Positions 34,072 to 42,958 of a stretch of 64,000 bases of DNA are shown here, one piece after another. The position numbers and the translations under genes were made by a program. Every line of letters begins with the position of its first letter. Positions within the stretch are counted from its first letter, which is position 1. The notes below the pieces were generated by a model. The model did no database searches. It was not told the origin of the DNA and saw only the letters and a program-made list of their open reading frames with translations. Source of the stretch: Ruminococcaceae bacterium UBA4871 (GTDB lineage Bacteria > Bacillota > Clostridia > Oscillospirales > Acutalibacteraceae); NCBI GenBank assembly GCA_002399445.1, contig DHDR01000011.1:1-64000 (forward strand). The letters run 5' to 3'.

Positions 34072-35859
34072 TCATTTGTTCATCAACGGACGGCAGGCAT
34101 GTTTCAGCCAGTCCTGTTCCGGTTGATTCAAATTCGGTGCCAAAGTCTCATAAACCCGTTGATGATAAGCATTCAGATAAGCTGCCTCCTCTTTAGAAAG
34201 AAGTTCCGGCAGGATAGCTTCCGTATCAATGGGAAACACCGTCAGCGGACGGAAAGCATAAAACTGACCATATTCTGTTTTTTTGTTTTTCACAACTTCC
34301 AGTGTGTTTTCTGTGCGGATACCGAACTTACCTTCCATATAAAGGCCGGGCTCATCTGTGATGGTCATGCCGGGAACCAGCGGAACTGTACTGCTGCGGA
34401 AACTATGCGGTCCTTCATGCACGGCACCCAGATAACCCACACCGTGTCCGGTACCGCAGCGATAATCCAGCCCATGCTTCCAAACCTGCACACGGGCAAT
34501 AGCATCCAAATCTTTTCCGGTAGTTCCATCAGGGAAAACGGCATCTGCAATTTCAATATGTGATTTCAGCACCCAAGTGTAGCATTCTTTTTCTTCTTTT
34601 GTCAGCGGACCCATCACAAAAGTGCGGGTAATGTCTGTTGTTCCGGTCAAGTACTGACCGCCGGAATCAACCAGTAAAAAGCCTTTGGGCTGCAGAGAAG
34701 CATGTTTCTCTTGAGTCGGACCATAGTGCATCATTGCAGCATTGGGACCATAAGCCGCAATCGTCGCAAAACTCTCGCCACAGTTCCCGGGCATTTGTGC
34801 GCGATACTTGTGTGCAATCTCGACCGCATCCCATTCCGTCAGTGCTTCTCCGGCAGCCATTCGGCGTTCCAGTTCCATTTTAAAGCGAACCAGAGCAATT
34901 CCATCATAAATATGGCAAGTGCGCATATTTGCACACTCGGTCGGATTTTTGGCGGCTTTCAAATAGGTGATCAGATCTTTCCCCTCAATAAGCTGGACTT
35001 CCTGATTTTGGGCCATACAACTGTACAGATTGAAGCTAATATCCGACTTGCTTACCAAAACCCTTTCTGCCCCGAATCCAGTTTTCAAGTCATCAGCCAA
35101 TTGTTTATAAGGCCTGACTTCCACACCGGACTGTTTCATATAATCTGCCGCAGGTGCTTCCAGCCGGTCCGCATCCAGATACAGGAAAGCATTTTTTCCG
35201 GTTACCAGCAGAAAAGCAATGGCAAAGGGATTATAGTCAATATCAGAGGCCCGCAGGTTGGTTGCCCACGCCACATCATCCAGCAGACTGTAAAGCTGTG
35301 CATCTGCACCGGCCGCTTTCAGTTTCATACGCACTTCGCTCAGTTTGTCCACACAGGATTTTCCAGCATATCGCTCTTCCAGAAGCCAAACGGGAGTGGC
35401 AGGCAGCGCCGGACGGTCCTTGGTCCATATTTCTGCAACGAGGTCCAAACTGACCAGCATAGAACCAGCTGCAGACAGTTTTTCCTGCAGAGATTCCGCA
35501 TCTTTTTCCGAATACAGCCTGCCGTCTACAGCGACCTTGCCGTTGTGAATGTGTTCACCCAGGTACTCATCCACTGTTGGGACTCCAGACTCCCGCATCT
35601 TCATCAATTGAATGGGAGTACCTGTAAGCTGCTGGTCTGCCTGAATAAAGAACCGGCCGTCTGTCCAGAGCAGGCTTGCTTCTTTTGTAACCACAAGTGT
35701 TCCGGCATCTCCGGTGAATCCGGAAAACCAACAGCGTGATTCCCAGTAAGCGGGAATATACTCACTCATATGCGGATCACTTGTCGGCAGGATAACTGCA
35801 TCCACACCAAGCTCCGCCATTTTTCGCCGCAAAATGTCTATTTTTTCAGCTGCTGTCAA
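34072..35859 (-). CDS. Aminopeptidase P family protein (M24 Xaa-Pro peptidase)
   Basis: A 595-residue M24 metallopeptidase of the three-domain eukaryotic-type aminopeptidase P group. Two creatinase-like N-terminal domains (about 1-300) precede the pita-bread catalytic domain. Metal ligands are visible in LLVDSGGQYLTGTTDITRTF (two Asp), GTGHGVGYLGAVHEGPH (His), TITDEPGLYMEGKFG and the final ENTLEVV (Glu). It cleaves Xaa-Pro from peptide N-termini in the cytoplasm. The start is TTG at 35857-35859, because AAAGGAG lies just upstream and within the longer frame. Confidence 0.88.
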   Translation of the reverse strand: MTAAEKIDILRRKMAELGVDAVILPTSDPHMSEYIPAYWESRCWFSGFTGDAGTLVVTKEASLLWTDGRFFIQADQQLTGTPIQLMKMRESGVPTVDEYLGEHIHNGKVAVDGRLYSEKDAESLQEKLSAAGSMLVSLDLVAEIWTKDRPALPATPVWLLEERYAGKSCVDKLSEVRMKLKAAGADAQLYSLLDDVAWATNLRASDIDYNPFAIAFLLVTGKNAFLYLDADRLEAPAADYMKQSGVEVRPYKQLADDLKTGFGAERVLVSKSDISFNLYSCMAQNQEVQLIEGKDLITYLKAAKNPTECANMRTCHIYDGIALVRFKMELERRMAAGEALTEWDAVEIAHKYRAQMPGNCGESFATIAAYGPNAAMMHYGPTQEKHASLQPKGFLLVDSGGQYLTGTTDITRTFVMGPLTKEEKECYTWVLKSHIEIADAVFPDGTTGKDLDAIARVQVWKHGLDYRCGTGHGVGYLGAVHEGPHSFRSSTVPLVPGMTITDEPGLYMEGKFGIRTENTLEVVKNKKTEYGQFYAFRPLTVFPIDTEAILPELLSKEEAAYLNAYHQRVYETLAPNLNQPEQDWLKHACRPLMNK

Positions 35860-35879
35860 TATGTGTGCTCCTTTCACAC

Positions 35880-36095
35880 GGTAGGCTTAACCCCCCTTTA
35901 TGTACGCAGAGAAAAAGCCCGCCCGGAGACGAAAAGACCGTTTCCCGGATGAGCTTTTTTAAAGCAGGCACAGCCGTGCCGCGGTTATACAAATTTAGGT
36001 AACCTAAAACGAAGTGAGCCGCTACAAAACTTCACAGCAGTTCACTGGCTACAACAGATCTTAAACAGTATACGAGTTTTGCCGTTCTCTGTCAA
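35880..36095 (-). promoter_or_regulatory. Promoter and attenuated leader of the peptidase gene
   Basis: On the minus strand TTGACA (36095-36090) and TATACT (36072-36067) are 17 bp apart, an excellent promoter. About 100 nt into the transcript is a strong terminator (see separate entry). Between them are a palindrome TTTAGGT-A-ACCTAAA (35994-36008), resembling DtxR/MntR-type operators or a short RNA hairpin, and a GGCAC/GTGCC hairpin next to CCGCGG. The total leader is about 200 nt. It contains no TGGNACC core, so it is not a canonical T-box. I do not recognise the RNA class. Confidence 0.6.
35912..35960 (-). terminator. Attenuator terminator upstream of the peptidase gene
   Basis: Read on the minus strand, AAAAAGCTCATCCGGGAAAC pairs with the segment CGTCTCCGGGCGGGCTTTTT, giving about 20 bp with a few mismatches and G-U pairs and ending in T residues. 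It lies between the promoter at 36067-36095 and the start codon at 35859. Confidence 0.75.
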
Positions 36096-36140
36096 GGCAG
36101 GAATTTTAAAAAGCGCAAAATTCTGCCTGTAAAAGAATAT

Positions 36141-37523
36141 TTACTTTCTTTCATTCAGCGGAATATAGATATGGTGCGGCATGACATTTTTATAAGCTGG
36201 ACGGATAATTTTTCCTGTGTTGATCCGCTCCTCCAGCAAATGTGCGCTCCAGCCTGCAATCCTTCCCATTGCAAATACCGGCGTGAAAAGTTCAATCGGA
36301 AGCCCCAGCATCCGATAAACAAAGCCGGAATAAAAATCAATGTTTGCACTAACGCCTTTGTATGTCCTGCGCTTCTGACTGATAATCTTAGGCGCTAATC
36401 TTTCCACCATCGAATACAGAGCATATTCTTTCTGTTTGCCCTTTTCTTCGGAAAGACTTTTTACAAATTTCCGAAAAATCAGCGCACGAGGGTCACTGAT
36501 ACTGTAAACCGCGTGTCCCATACCGTAAATCAGGCCTTTATGGTCAAAAGCCTCTCCGCGCAGAAGTTTCCGGAGATAATCGCTGACTTCCTCCTCATCT
36601 GTCCAGTCCTTTACATTTTCCATCATATCTGCAAACATCTGCACAACTTTGATGTTGGCTCCGCCGTGCTTTGGCCCCTTAAGGGAACTGAGCGCAGCAG
36701 CAATGACCGAATAAGAATCCGATCCGGACGAAGCAACCACGTGAGTAGTAAAAGTGGAGTTGTTTCCGCCGCCATGCTCTGCATGCAGCACCAGCGCAAG
36801 GTCCAGAATTCTTGCTTCCAGTTCCGAATACTGATTGTCTATACGCAGCATGTACAGAATATTTTCCGCTGTGGAAAGGTCGTTCCGCGGCGTATGGATA
36901 AAAAACGGCTGGCTTGGATCTGTATCATGCACATAAGCCTGATAGCCATAGACCGCAAGCTGCGGAAAAAGCGCAATCATTTCAATACACTGCCGCAGCG
37001 TATTTTCCAAACTGGTATCATTTCCTTTTTCGTCATAGGCATAGAGAGTCAGCACACTGCGTGCAAGAGTATTCATCATGTCACTGCTGGGAGCCTTCAT
37101 AATAATATCCCGCACAAAGTTCGTCGGCAGGGTCCGGTATTTATTCATCAGCTCACGGAATTCTGTGAGCTGGGCAGCCGTTGGCAGTTCACTGAAAAGG
37201 AGCAGATAAACGGTCTCTTCAAATCCAAACCGATTTTCTGACAAAAATCCTCTTGTCAAGTCATTGACATTGATACCGCGGTAATAAAGTTCACCGGGAA
37301 TCGGTACCTTTTTCCCATTCACTTCTTTTTTGGCTTTGACTTCACTGATTTCTGTCAGGCCGCACAGAACACCCTCTCCATTTAAATCACGCAGACCGCG
37401 CTTCACGTCGTATTTCTGAAACAAAGACGGATCTATCTTATTTTTTTGTACACACAGCTGAGCCAGATTTTTAATTTCCGGGGTAATTGTGAAAAATTCA
37501 TCATCGCCTTTTTTTTTCGCCAA
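36141..37523 (-). CDS. gltA: Citrate synthase
   Basis: Condenses acetyl-CoA and oxaloacetate. The 460-residue protein has an N-terminal extension of about 80 residues before the core that starts YYRGINVNDL. Core motifs are LVLHAEHGGGNNSTFTTHVV (with catalytic His), LKGPKHGGANIKV, the MGHAVYSISDPRA segment with the second His, and NIDFYSGFVYRMLGLP with the catalytic Asp. No aconitase or isocitrate dehydrogenase is adjacent; in fermentative Clostridia the enzyme usually feeds glutamate synthesis. The start codon is TTG with a weak upstream site. Confidence 0.9.
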   Translation of the reverse strand: MAKKKGDDEFFTITPEIKNLAQLCVQKNKIDPSLFQKYDVKRGLRDLNGEGVLCGLTEISEVKAKKEVNGKKVPIPGELYYRGINVNDLTRGFLSENRFGFEETVYLLLFSELPTAAQLTEFRELMNKYRTLPTNFVRDIIMKAPSSDMMNTLARSVLTLYAYDEKGNDTSLENTLRQCIEMIALFPQLAVYGYQAYVHDTDPSQPFFIHTPRNDLSTAENILYMLRIDNQYSELEARILDLALVLHAEHGGGNNSTFTTHVVASSGSDSYSVIAAALSSLKGPKHGGANIKVVQMFADMMENVKDWTDEEEVSDYLRKLLRGEAFDHKGLIYGMGHAVYSISDPRALIFRKFVKSLSEEKGKQKEYALYSMVERLAPKIISQKRRTYKGVSANIDFYSGFVYRMLGLPIELFTPVFAMGRIAGWSAHLLEERINTGKIIRPAYKNVMPHHIYIPLNERK

Positions 37524-37750
37524 ATCATCTCACTCACTTTCTTTTTTCATGACTGTAAACGTGTGATTTTATAACCGCATGTGGTCGTCCTGCAATGATT
37601 TTTAGCTAAAAAATTTATTCTACCATCATTTTAAAGCCAAATCAATATGTATTAAATTATATAAATAAATTATGGAAAAAGCATGAACAGTATATAAATA
37701 TTCAAGCTCAGATAGCACGACGCAGCATGGCCAGAGTTGCCTGCCGAAAC

Positions 37751-37779
37751 TTGTTTCCCAGCCAAAATGCTGTTATAAT
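37751..37779 (+). promoter_or_regulatory. Promoter of the zinc-ribbon gene at 37838
   Basis: TTGTTT (37751-37756) and a perfect TATAAT (37774-37779) are 17 bp apart, about 60 bp before the start codon. The gap 37524-37750 is otherwise AT-rich and without a visible gene. Confidence 0.6.
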
Positions 37780-37837
37780 CTAAATATTTAGATGATTGAT
37801 TCCCTACTAAATGGTGCTGAAACGGAAAGGAGGAACT

Positions 37838-38728
37838 ATGGAATATCGTTCCATTCACTGCCCCTACTGCGGACTTGAACTGCAGGTCCCTGTTGGCATT
37901 GAGCAAATCGTATGCATGTACTGTGCCCGCCCAATTGATATCAAGAAATTGCTTTCTCCCACTGCTGCTGAGTCCGATGGCGGAAAGCAGCTTCAAAATG
38001 CACTTGCATTGTTGGACCCTGCTCTCTTTCGCTTTGAAAAAGAGCAGAAAGCTTTTAATCGGACGGAATACTCAGACAGCTTCGCATCCTACAGCAGCCG
38101 CCTGCAGCCTGCCTTGGAAGCGCTGCAGGGCGCAGGTGAAACCGATTGCCAAGATTTTGCGCAAGCGGTGCTTTCTGACATGGCTGATTATTGGAAATCC
38201 TGTAAAATACGCAGTTCAAAAAGCAGCAGATTTTTCAGTTACCGAATGATGCTTACCGTTTATTTCATTCCTTCCCTGCATGACAGCAGTATTCCAGAGG
38301 CAGCCGCTGTCCTGTCCGCATTCCTGAAACTCTGGAACAGCAAATACCCGAAAGAGCCCTTAAGTGCTGCAAGTTTTCAAAAAATCAACAGCGGCTGGCG
38401 GAAAAAAGGCTGCTATATCACTTCTGCAGTCTGCCGTACACTTCATAAGCCAGACAATTGCATAGAACTGCAAGCACTGCGCCGCTTTCGGGACAGTTGG
38501 CTGCTCCGGCAGCCTTACGGAACCATCTTGGTCAGAGAATATTATATTTTTGCACCATTTATTGCAGAAGCAATCAATGCTTCCGGACAGGCCGCATCTG
38601 TTTATCTGCGGCTGTGGAAAATGTTTATTTTTCCCTGTGTCCAAGACGCCGTTTCTGGAAACAATGAACGTTGTTTCAAACGGTACACGATGATGATGTT
38701 CCAGCTGGAAAGGCAGTACCTTTCTTAA
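37838..38728 (+). CDS. Protein of unknown function with N-terminal zinc ribbon
   Basis: A 296-residue soluble protein I do not recognise. The first 35 residues form a zinc ribbon (CPYCGLELQVP, then CMYC followed by ARPIDIKKLL). The remainder is helical and basic-aromatic, without a known motif or membrane segment. GGAGG precedes the ATG. The downstream HD nucleotidase gene starts 61 bp later on the same strand and may be cotranscribed. Confidence 0.65.
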   Translation: MEYRSIHCPYCGLELQVPVGIEQIVCMYCARPIDIKKLLSPTAAESDGGKQLQNALALLDPALFRFEKEQKAFNRTEYSDSFASYSSRLQPALEALQGAGETDCQDFAQAVLSDMADYWKSCKIRSSKSSRFFSYRMMLTVYFIPSLHDSSIPEAAAVLSAFLKLWNSKYPKEPLSAASFQKINSGWRKKGCYITSAVCRTLHKPDNCIELQALRRFRDSWLLRQPYGTILVREYYIFAPFIAEAINASGQAASVYLRLWKMFIFPCVQDAVSGNNERCFKRYTMMMFQLERQYLS

Positions 38729-38789
38729 CGGTCTGCTTTTTCCGTAGGCATACCGTACAGTTATCCCACAATCAGGAGGCTTTCTTAAA

Positions 38790-39383
38790 ATGGACCATGA
38801 CCGTTTAGAGAAACAGCTTGCATTTTTTATGGAATGCGACAAAATGAAAAGTATTTATCGAAATACCATGCTTGCCAATCAGAGTCGCATGGAAACAGAT
38901 GCCGAACACAGCTGGCACATTGCTTTGATGGCGATGCTTCTGCAAGAATACGCTCCGGCAGGAATCAACTGTGACCACACGATCCGGATGTGTTTGGTAC
39001 ACGACCTTGTTGAGATTGATGCCGGTGATACTTTTGCCTATGATACCGAAGGGTACAAAGATAAGGCGGAACGGGAAGTAAAGGCCGCCGATCGGCTTTT
39101 CAGCCTTCTGCCGGCTGATCAGTGCAAGGAATTCCGCACACTTTGGGAGGAATTTGAAGCCTGTCAAACCCCAGATGCTCTTTTTGCCAATTGCTGTGAC
39201 CGTTTTCAGCCGGTGCTGAACAACATAGCAACGAACGGTCACTCGTGGGCCCAGCACCACATCCGGCGGGAGCAGGTGGAAAAACGCCTGTCCCCCATTC
39301 AGCAAGCTATGCCTCAGCTTTGGCCTTATTGTACCAAACTTCTGGACACTGCTGTTGAAAAGGGCTGGCTTACAGCAGAATAA
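38790..39383 (+). CDS. HD-domain nucleotidase (YfbR/HDDC2-like)
   Basis: A 197-residue HD-superfamily phosphohydrolase. The metal-binding residues are in TDAEHSWHIALMAM (His), CLVHDLVEIDAGDTF (the HD pair and later Asp). The order and spacing match the 5'-deoxynucleotidase YfbR and HDDC2 proteins, which dephosphorylate deoxynucleoside 5'-monophosphates. AGGAGG precedes the ATG. Confidence 0.85.
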   Translation: MDHDRLEKQLAFFMECDKMKSIYRNTMLANQSRMETDAEHSWHIALMAMLLQEYAPAGINCDHTIRMCLVHDLVEIDAGDTFAYDTEGYKDKAEREVKAADRLFSLLPADQCKEFRTLWEEFEACQTPDALFANCCDRFQPVLNNIATNGHSWAQHHIRREQVEKRLSPIQQAMPQLWPYCTKLLDTAVEKGWLTAE

Positions 39384-39401
39384 AAACGCACTGTAAAACA
39401 G

Positions 39402-39445
39402 AAAACAGGACTGCCTTTCGGTACGGAAAGGCAGTCCTGTTTTTC
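39402..39445. terminator. Bidirectional terminator between HD gene and mgtA
   Basis: AAAACAGGACTGCCTTTC (39402-39419) pairs perfectly with GAAAGGCAGTCCTGTTTT (39426-39443), with A and T runs on both flanks. It separates convergent genes. Confidence 0.88.
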
Positions 39446-39467
39446 TCTCTTGTATTTTAAAAGTGTC

Positions 39468-42179
39468 TTATAAGAGTTCTCCGTATTTCTTGATATACAG
39501 CTTCTTCACGACAGTCACAAGCAGCATATAGCATACGACCGTCAAAGCAAGCCATCCAAAATAAACCGGCGGCAGTGCCGTTAGACCCAGCGCATGTGCC
39601 AATGGTGTAAAGGGCAGCACCGTAAGCAGGGCAATTCCGCAGCCGCCCATCAGCATCACTGGCACGGAGGCGTGGCTTTGCAAAAACGGGATCTTTGGTG
39701 TGCGGATCATATGCACGACCAAAGTCTGTGTCCACATGGACTCCACAAACCAGCCGCTTTGGAAAATCGACACAAACATCTGCCGCACAGCGGGATCTGA
39801 AATCTGCCGGAACATCTGACCACCGCAGACAGACGGACAAATCAGGAAAAACAAAGCCAAATAAGTTGTAATATCAAATACCGAACTGGTTGGCCCTATC
39901 CAAACCATGAATCTGGCAATGGAAGAAGCATCCCATTTCCGCGGCTTCATCAGGAATTCCTCATCCACATTATCCCACGGAATGGCCGTACAGGTAATAT
40001 CATAAACAAGGTTCAGCAGAATCAGCTGAAGTGACTGCATGGGCAGAAACGGCAGAAATGCACTTGCCGCCAAAACAGAAAACATGTTCCCGAAATTAGA
40101 GGAAGAAGTCATCTTGATATACTTAATCATATTCGCATAGGTCCGGCGGCCTTCCAAAATTCCCTGCTTCAGAATCATCAGGTCTTTTTCCAGCAGGATA
40201 ACATCTGCACTCTCTTTTGCAATATCGACAGCCGTGTCAACAGAGATTCCGACATCAGAGGCTTTCATGGCAGGTGCGTCATTAATTCCGTCCCCCATAT
40301 AGCCAACTGTGTGCCCGCCTGCCCGCAGGGCACGCACCACACGTGCTTTCTGTGAGGGCGAAAGCTTCGCAAAAATGGATGTTTCTTCTGCTCGCTCCTG
40401 CAATTCCTCCTCTGTCATCCCTTCCAATTCTTCACCCAGCAGGATACGGTCCGCACGAATTCCCACTTTCCGGCAGATGCAGCGAGTCACGCGGTCATTG
40501 TCTCCGGTGAGTACTTTTACCTGAACCCCGTAATTGTTGAGGGCGCGGATTGCCTGTGCGGCAGTGTCTTTCGGCGGGTCCAGAAAGGCCAAGTACCCAA
40601 TCAACACCATGTTGCTTTCATCTGCTGTGGAAAATGCACCAACAGGAGACGGATTTGTTTTTTGTGCCACTGCAATCACACGCATGCCATCTGCATTGAG
40701 TTCATTTACTTTGCTGCGGATAATGGTCTTCATATCCTCCGTGAGTGGTTCAATCCTGCCCTGATATTCCGCATAAGAGGAAACCTGCAGCATTTCTTCC
40801 ACAGCACCCTTGGTAATCATCTGTGTTTTCCCGTTTTGGTCCGCCACGACAACGCTCATGCGGCGACGCTCAAAATCAAAAGGCACCTCATCCACTTTGG
40901 TATATTCCTGCTCAATATTGCGAAGCGTGGGTTCACGGTCTTCCAATTCTCGGACATGTGTAATAATAGCCACATCCATCAAATTTTTCAGCCCTGTCTG
41001 ATAGTAGCTGTTTAGAAAACCATGCCGCAGAACGCGCACATTTTCCTTGCCCTGAATATCCAGATTATATTCCAACACGACTTTATTCTGTGTCAGCGTT
41101 CCTGTCTTATCGGTGCAGAGAATATCCATCGAACCAAGATTCTGTATGGAATTTAGATTCTTGATAATGACTTTTTTCTTGGACATGGTGACTGCACCGC
41201 GGGCAAGACAGGTTGTCACCAGCATCGGCAGCATCTCCGGTGTCAGACCGACTGCCACCGAAATTGCAAAAAGCACCGCATTTAACCAGTCCCCTTTGGT
41301 AAAGCCGTTAATAAACAGCACAACCGGAACCATGACCAGCATGAAGCGGATGAGCACCCAAGAAACAGAATTGATGCCTTTCTCAAAGGTGGTCTGCGTC
41401 GGTTTGGCAGAAAGACTCTTCGCAATGCTGCCAAGGAGTGTATCATTTCCAACTGCAGCCACAACCCCAACGGCACTGCCACTAACAACCGTGCTGCCCA
41501 TCAGGACGGCATTGGGGTTTTCCGTAATGGACTGCGGGACGATATCCTCGCTGAAATTTTTTTCAACCGGCTCACTTTCTCCCGTCAAAGCCGATTGGCT
41601 GAGAAACAAATCTTTTGCAGACACAATGCGGAGATCGGCCGGCACCATATCGCCTGCACTGAGATGCACCAGATCCCCCACTGCCACTTCATCCAGCGGG
41701 ATTTCCCGGCAGTCGGAATCCGCACGCTCCACACAGGCAGTCGTGCGAATCATCTCCGAAAGTTTTGCAGCAGCATTTCCGCTTCGTGTTTCCTGCACAA
41801 AACGCAGGATGCCAGAAATCATGACCATTGTAACAATAATAATAACTGTTGTTGGATTTTTTTCTCCCGGCGCCGGCAGCAAAATGTCTGTGAAAGTGGA
41901 CACAACTGCCAAAGCCGCTAAAATTGCTGTAAACGGATTAACAAATGCACCGCAGATTCGCCTGGCCAGTGTCTTTCTTTTGCCATGCGTAATCACATTA
42001 CAGCCATATTCGTCTCTTGCCTGATCCGCCTGCTCTTCTGTCAGTCCCTGCGCCGTGGTGTGTAAAAAACGATATGTTGTCTGTAAGTCATGTTTCACAG
42101 CAAAATCAAGCCGATTATTTTCTTGTCCGCGCCGTGCCGGCTCTGTTCCCACACAGCGGATCCTATTCATTTTTTTCAT
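39468..42179 (-). CDS. mgtA: Magnesium-translocating P-type ATPase MgtA
   Basis: A 903-residue P3B-type ATPase that imports Mg2+. It has the N-terminal cation ATPase domain, the TGES motif ([12 protein letters not shown]), the phosphorylated Asp in [10 protein letters not shown], the KGA nucleotide motif (ITKGAVEEM) and [12 protein letters not shown], with about ten membrane helices. The ATG follows GGAGGT. A magnesium riboswitch (M-box) with terminator upstream strongly supports Mg2+ as the substrate. Confidence 0.95.
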   Translation of the reverse strand: MKKMNRIRCVGTEPARRGQENNRLDFAVKHDLQTTYRFLHTTAQGLTEEQADQARDEYGCNVITHGKRKTLARRICGAFVNPFTAILAALAVVSTFTDILLPAPGEKNPTTVIIIVTMVMISGILRFVQETRSGNAAAKLSEMIRTTACVERADSDCREIPLDEVAVGDLVHLSAGDMVPADLRIVSAKDLFLSQSALTGESEPVEKNFSEDIVPQSITENPNAVLMGSTVVSGSAVGVVAAVGNDTLLGSIAKSLSAKPTQTTFEKGINSVSWVLIRFMLVMVPVVLFINGFTKGDWLNAVLFAISVAVGLTPEMLPMLVTTCLARGAVTMSKKKVIIKNLNSIQNLGSMDILCTDKTGTLTQNKVVLEYNLDIQGKENVRVLRHGFLNSYYQTGLKNLMDVAIITHVRELEDREPTLRNIEQEYTKVDEVPFDFERRRMSVVVADQNGKTQMITKGAVEEMLQVSSYAEYQGRIEPLTEDMKTIIRSKVNELNADGMRVIAVAQKTNPSPVGAFSTADESNMVLIGYLAFLDPPKDTAAQAIRALNNYGVQVKVLTGDNDRVTRCICRKVGIRADRILLGEELEGMTEEELQERAEETSIFAKLSPSQKARVVRALRAGGHTVGYMGDGINDAPAMKASDVGISVDTAVDIAKESADVILLEKDLMILKQGILEGRRTYANMIKYIKMTSSSNFGNMFSVLAASAFLPFLPMQSLQLILLNLVYDITCTAIPWDNVDEEFLMKPRKWDASSIARFMVWIGPTSSVFDITTYLALFFLICPSVCGGQMFRQISDPAVRQMFVSIFQSGWFVESMWTQTLVVHMIRTPKIPFLQSHASVPVMLMGGCGIALLTVLPFTPLAHALGLTALPPVYFGWLALTVVCYMLLVTVVKKLYIKKYGELL

Positions 42180-42350
42180 AGGCCGGTACCTCCATTCGGT
42201 TCATATCACAACGGCAAAGCCGTTTTTGCATGGAAGTACGGCACACTGCAAAGTACAAAGCGAAAAGGACAGCCTAGATATTTCTGCTTTTAAGCAGGGA
42301 ATACGATAAATCACCATTTCTTCGAATAGACAGATGGCTGCTTCCTTTTC

Positions 42351-42455
42351 TTAATCAAAGATATAAACAGAAAAACAGACTGCAGAAAGACAGCGTTTCT
42401 CCCTATCTTTGCTTCGCCCTCGCGGTTTTGTGCCGCTGCTACTCCCTGCATCCAT
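42351..42455 (-). CDS. Small ORF between Mg2+ riboswitch and mgtA (34 codons)
   Basis: A 34-codon frame begins with ATG 11 bp after the GAGG of an excellent ribosome binding site (GAGGTGAGAAGA), lies after the riboswitch terminator, and ends 171 bp before mgtA. The peptide starts MDAGSSSGTKPRGRSKDREK and ends with a short hydrophobic stretch (CLSAVCFSVYIFD). The half-basic, half-hydrophobic layout would suit a leader peptide or a small membrane peptide acting on MgtA. I know no family for it. It could also be a chance frame; the strong site argues against that. Confidence 0.45.
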   Translation of the reverse strand: MDAGSSSGTKPRGRSKDREKRCLSAVCFSVYIFD

Positions 42456-42530
42456 TCTTCTCACCTCACAAAAAATCAGATAAAACTACAATAAGCAAGC
42501 CTGACAGTCTGGCTCGATCTGCAGACAATA

Positions 42531-42565
42531 AAAAAGCCATGCAGACACGCAAACGTCCGCATGGA
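42531..42565 (-). terminator. Terminator of the Mg2+ riboswitch
   Basis: On the minus strand CCATGCGGACG pairs with CGTGTCTGCATGG, followed by CTTTTTTATTG. It lies directly after the M-box aptamer and is its expected expression platform: high Mg2+ favours termination. Confidence 0.85.
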
Positions 42566-42579
42566 AATCATTCTGCAGC

Positions 42580-42728
42580 TTTCATTCACGTTTGAGCTTT
42601 AGCTTTACAGGGCGATGAAACTGCATTATGCTATACCTTGTTATCGATATAACCTGTTCAGACCTTCTCATGGTGTCTCCACCACTCCGCGGCAGCAGTC
42701 CGTATCCCTGTAGGAGCCTCACCTACCA
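42580..42728 (-). promoter_or_regulatory. Magnesium riboswitch (M-box, ykoK leader)
   Basis: The minus strand shows the M-box signature blocks in order: TAGGTGAGGCTCCTACAGGG, then ATACGGACTGCTGCC, later ATAATGCAG, CCTGTAAAGCTAAAGCTC. These match the M-box RNA of Bacillus mgtE closely. The target here is mgtA, a Mg2+ importer, which is consistent. Confidence 0.95.
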
Positions 42729-42734
42729 TAATTT

Positions 42735-42762
42735 ATTATATGCAAAAGTCGTACTTTGTCAA
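42735..42762 (-). promoter_or_regulatory. Promoter of the mgtA transcript
   Basis: On the minus strand TTGACA (42762-42757) and TATAAT (42740-42735), both perfect, are separated by 16 bp and lie just upstream of the M-box. Confidence 0.8.
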
Positions 42763-42867
42763 CCTTTTTCGTGAAGTTTCATGTTGTCCTACCGTAAAAA
42801 TTTTATAAAAATTCTTGCTCTTTCTAAACAGGAAATTCACGTTTCAGGCGATTGGGAAAGTCATACG

Positions 42868-42916
42868 CAAAATACGCTCTGCCACAGCCTAAGATGCTGT
42901 TGCAGAGCGTATTTTT
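42868..42916 (-). terminator. Terminator after cysK
   Basis: AAAATACGCTCTGCCACAGC (42869-42888) pairs with GCTGTTGCAGAGCGTATTTT (42896-42915) with one mismatch. It lies 43 bp downstream of the cysK stop codon on the minus strand. Confidence 0.8.
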
Positions 42917-42958
42917 CCGTTTTTATGTTCTCTTGTATTCCGCTAATGCTGCCTGCAG

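Noticed and set aside
34702..35739. 345-codon frame opposite the Xaa-Pro peptidase
   Set aside because: The opposite strand encodes a full-length M24 peptidase with clear motifs; this frame has no ribosome binding site.
35880..36060. T-box leader before the Xaa-Pro peptidase
   Set aside because: CCGCGG and a long terminator are present, but the invariant TGGNACC segment that pairs with the tRNA end is missing.
39594..42024. Long plus-strand frames opposite mgtA (up to about 300 codons)
   Set aside because: They are shadows of the mgtA coding strand with no start sites and no known domains.
42200..42318. 38-codon minus-strand frame directly before mgtA
   Set aside because: It ends next to the mgtA ribosome binding site but has only a weak site of its own; the 34-codon frame upstream is better supported.
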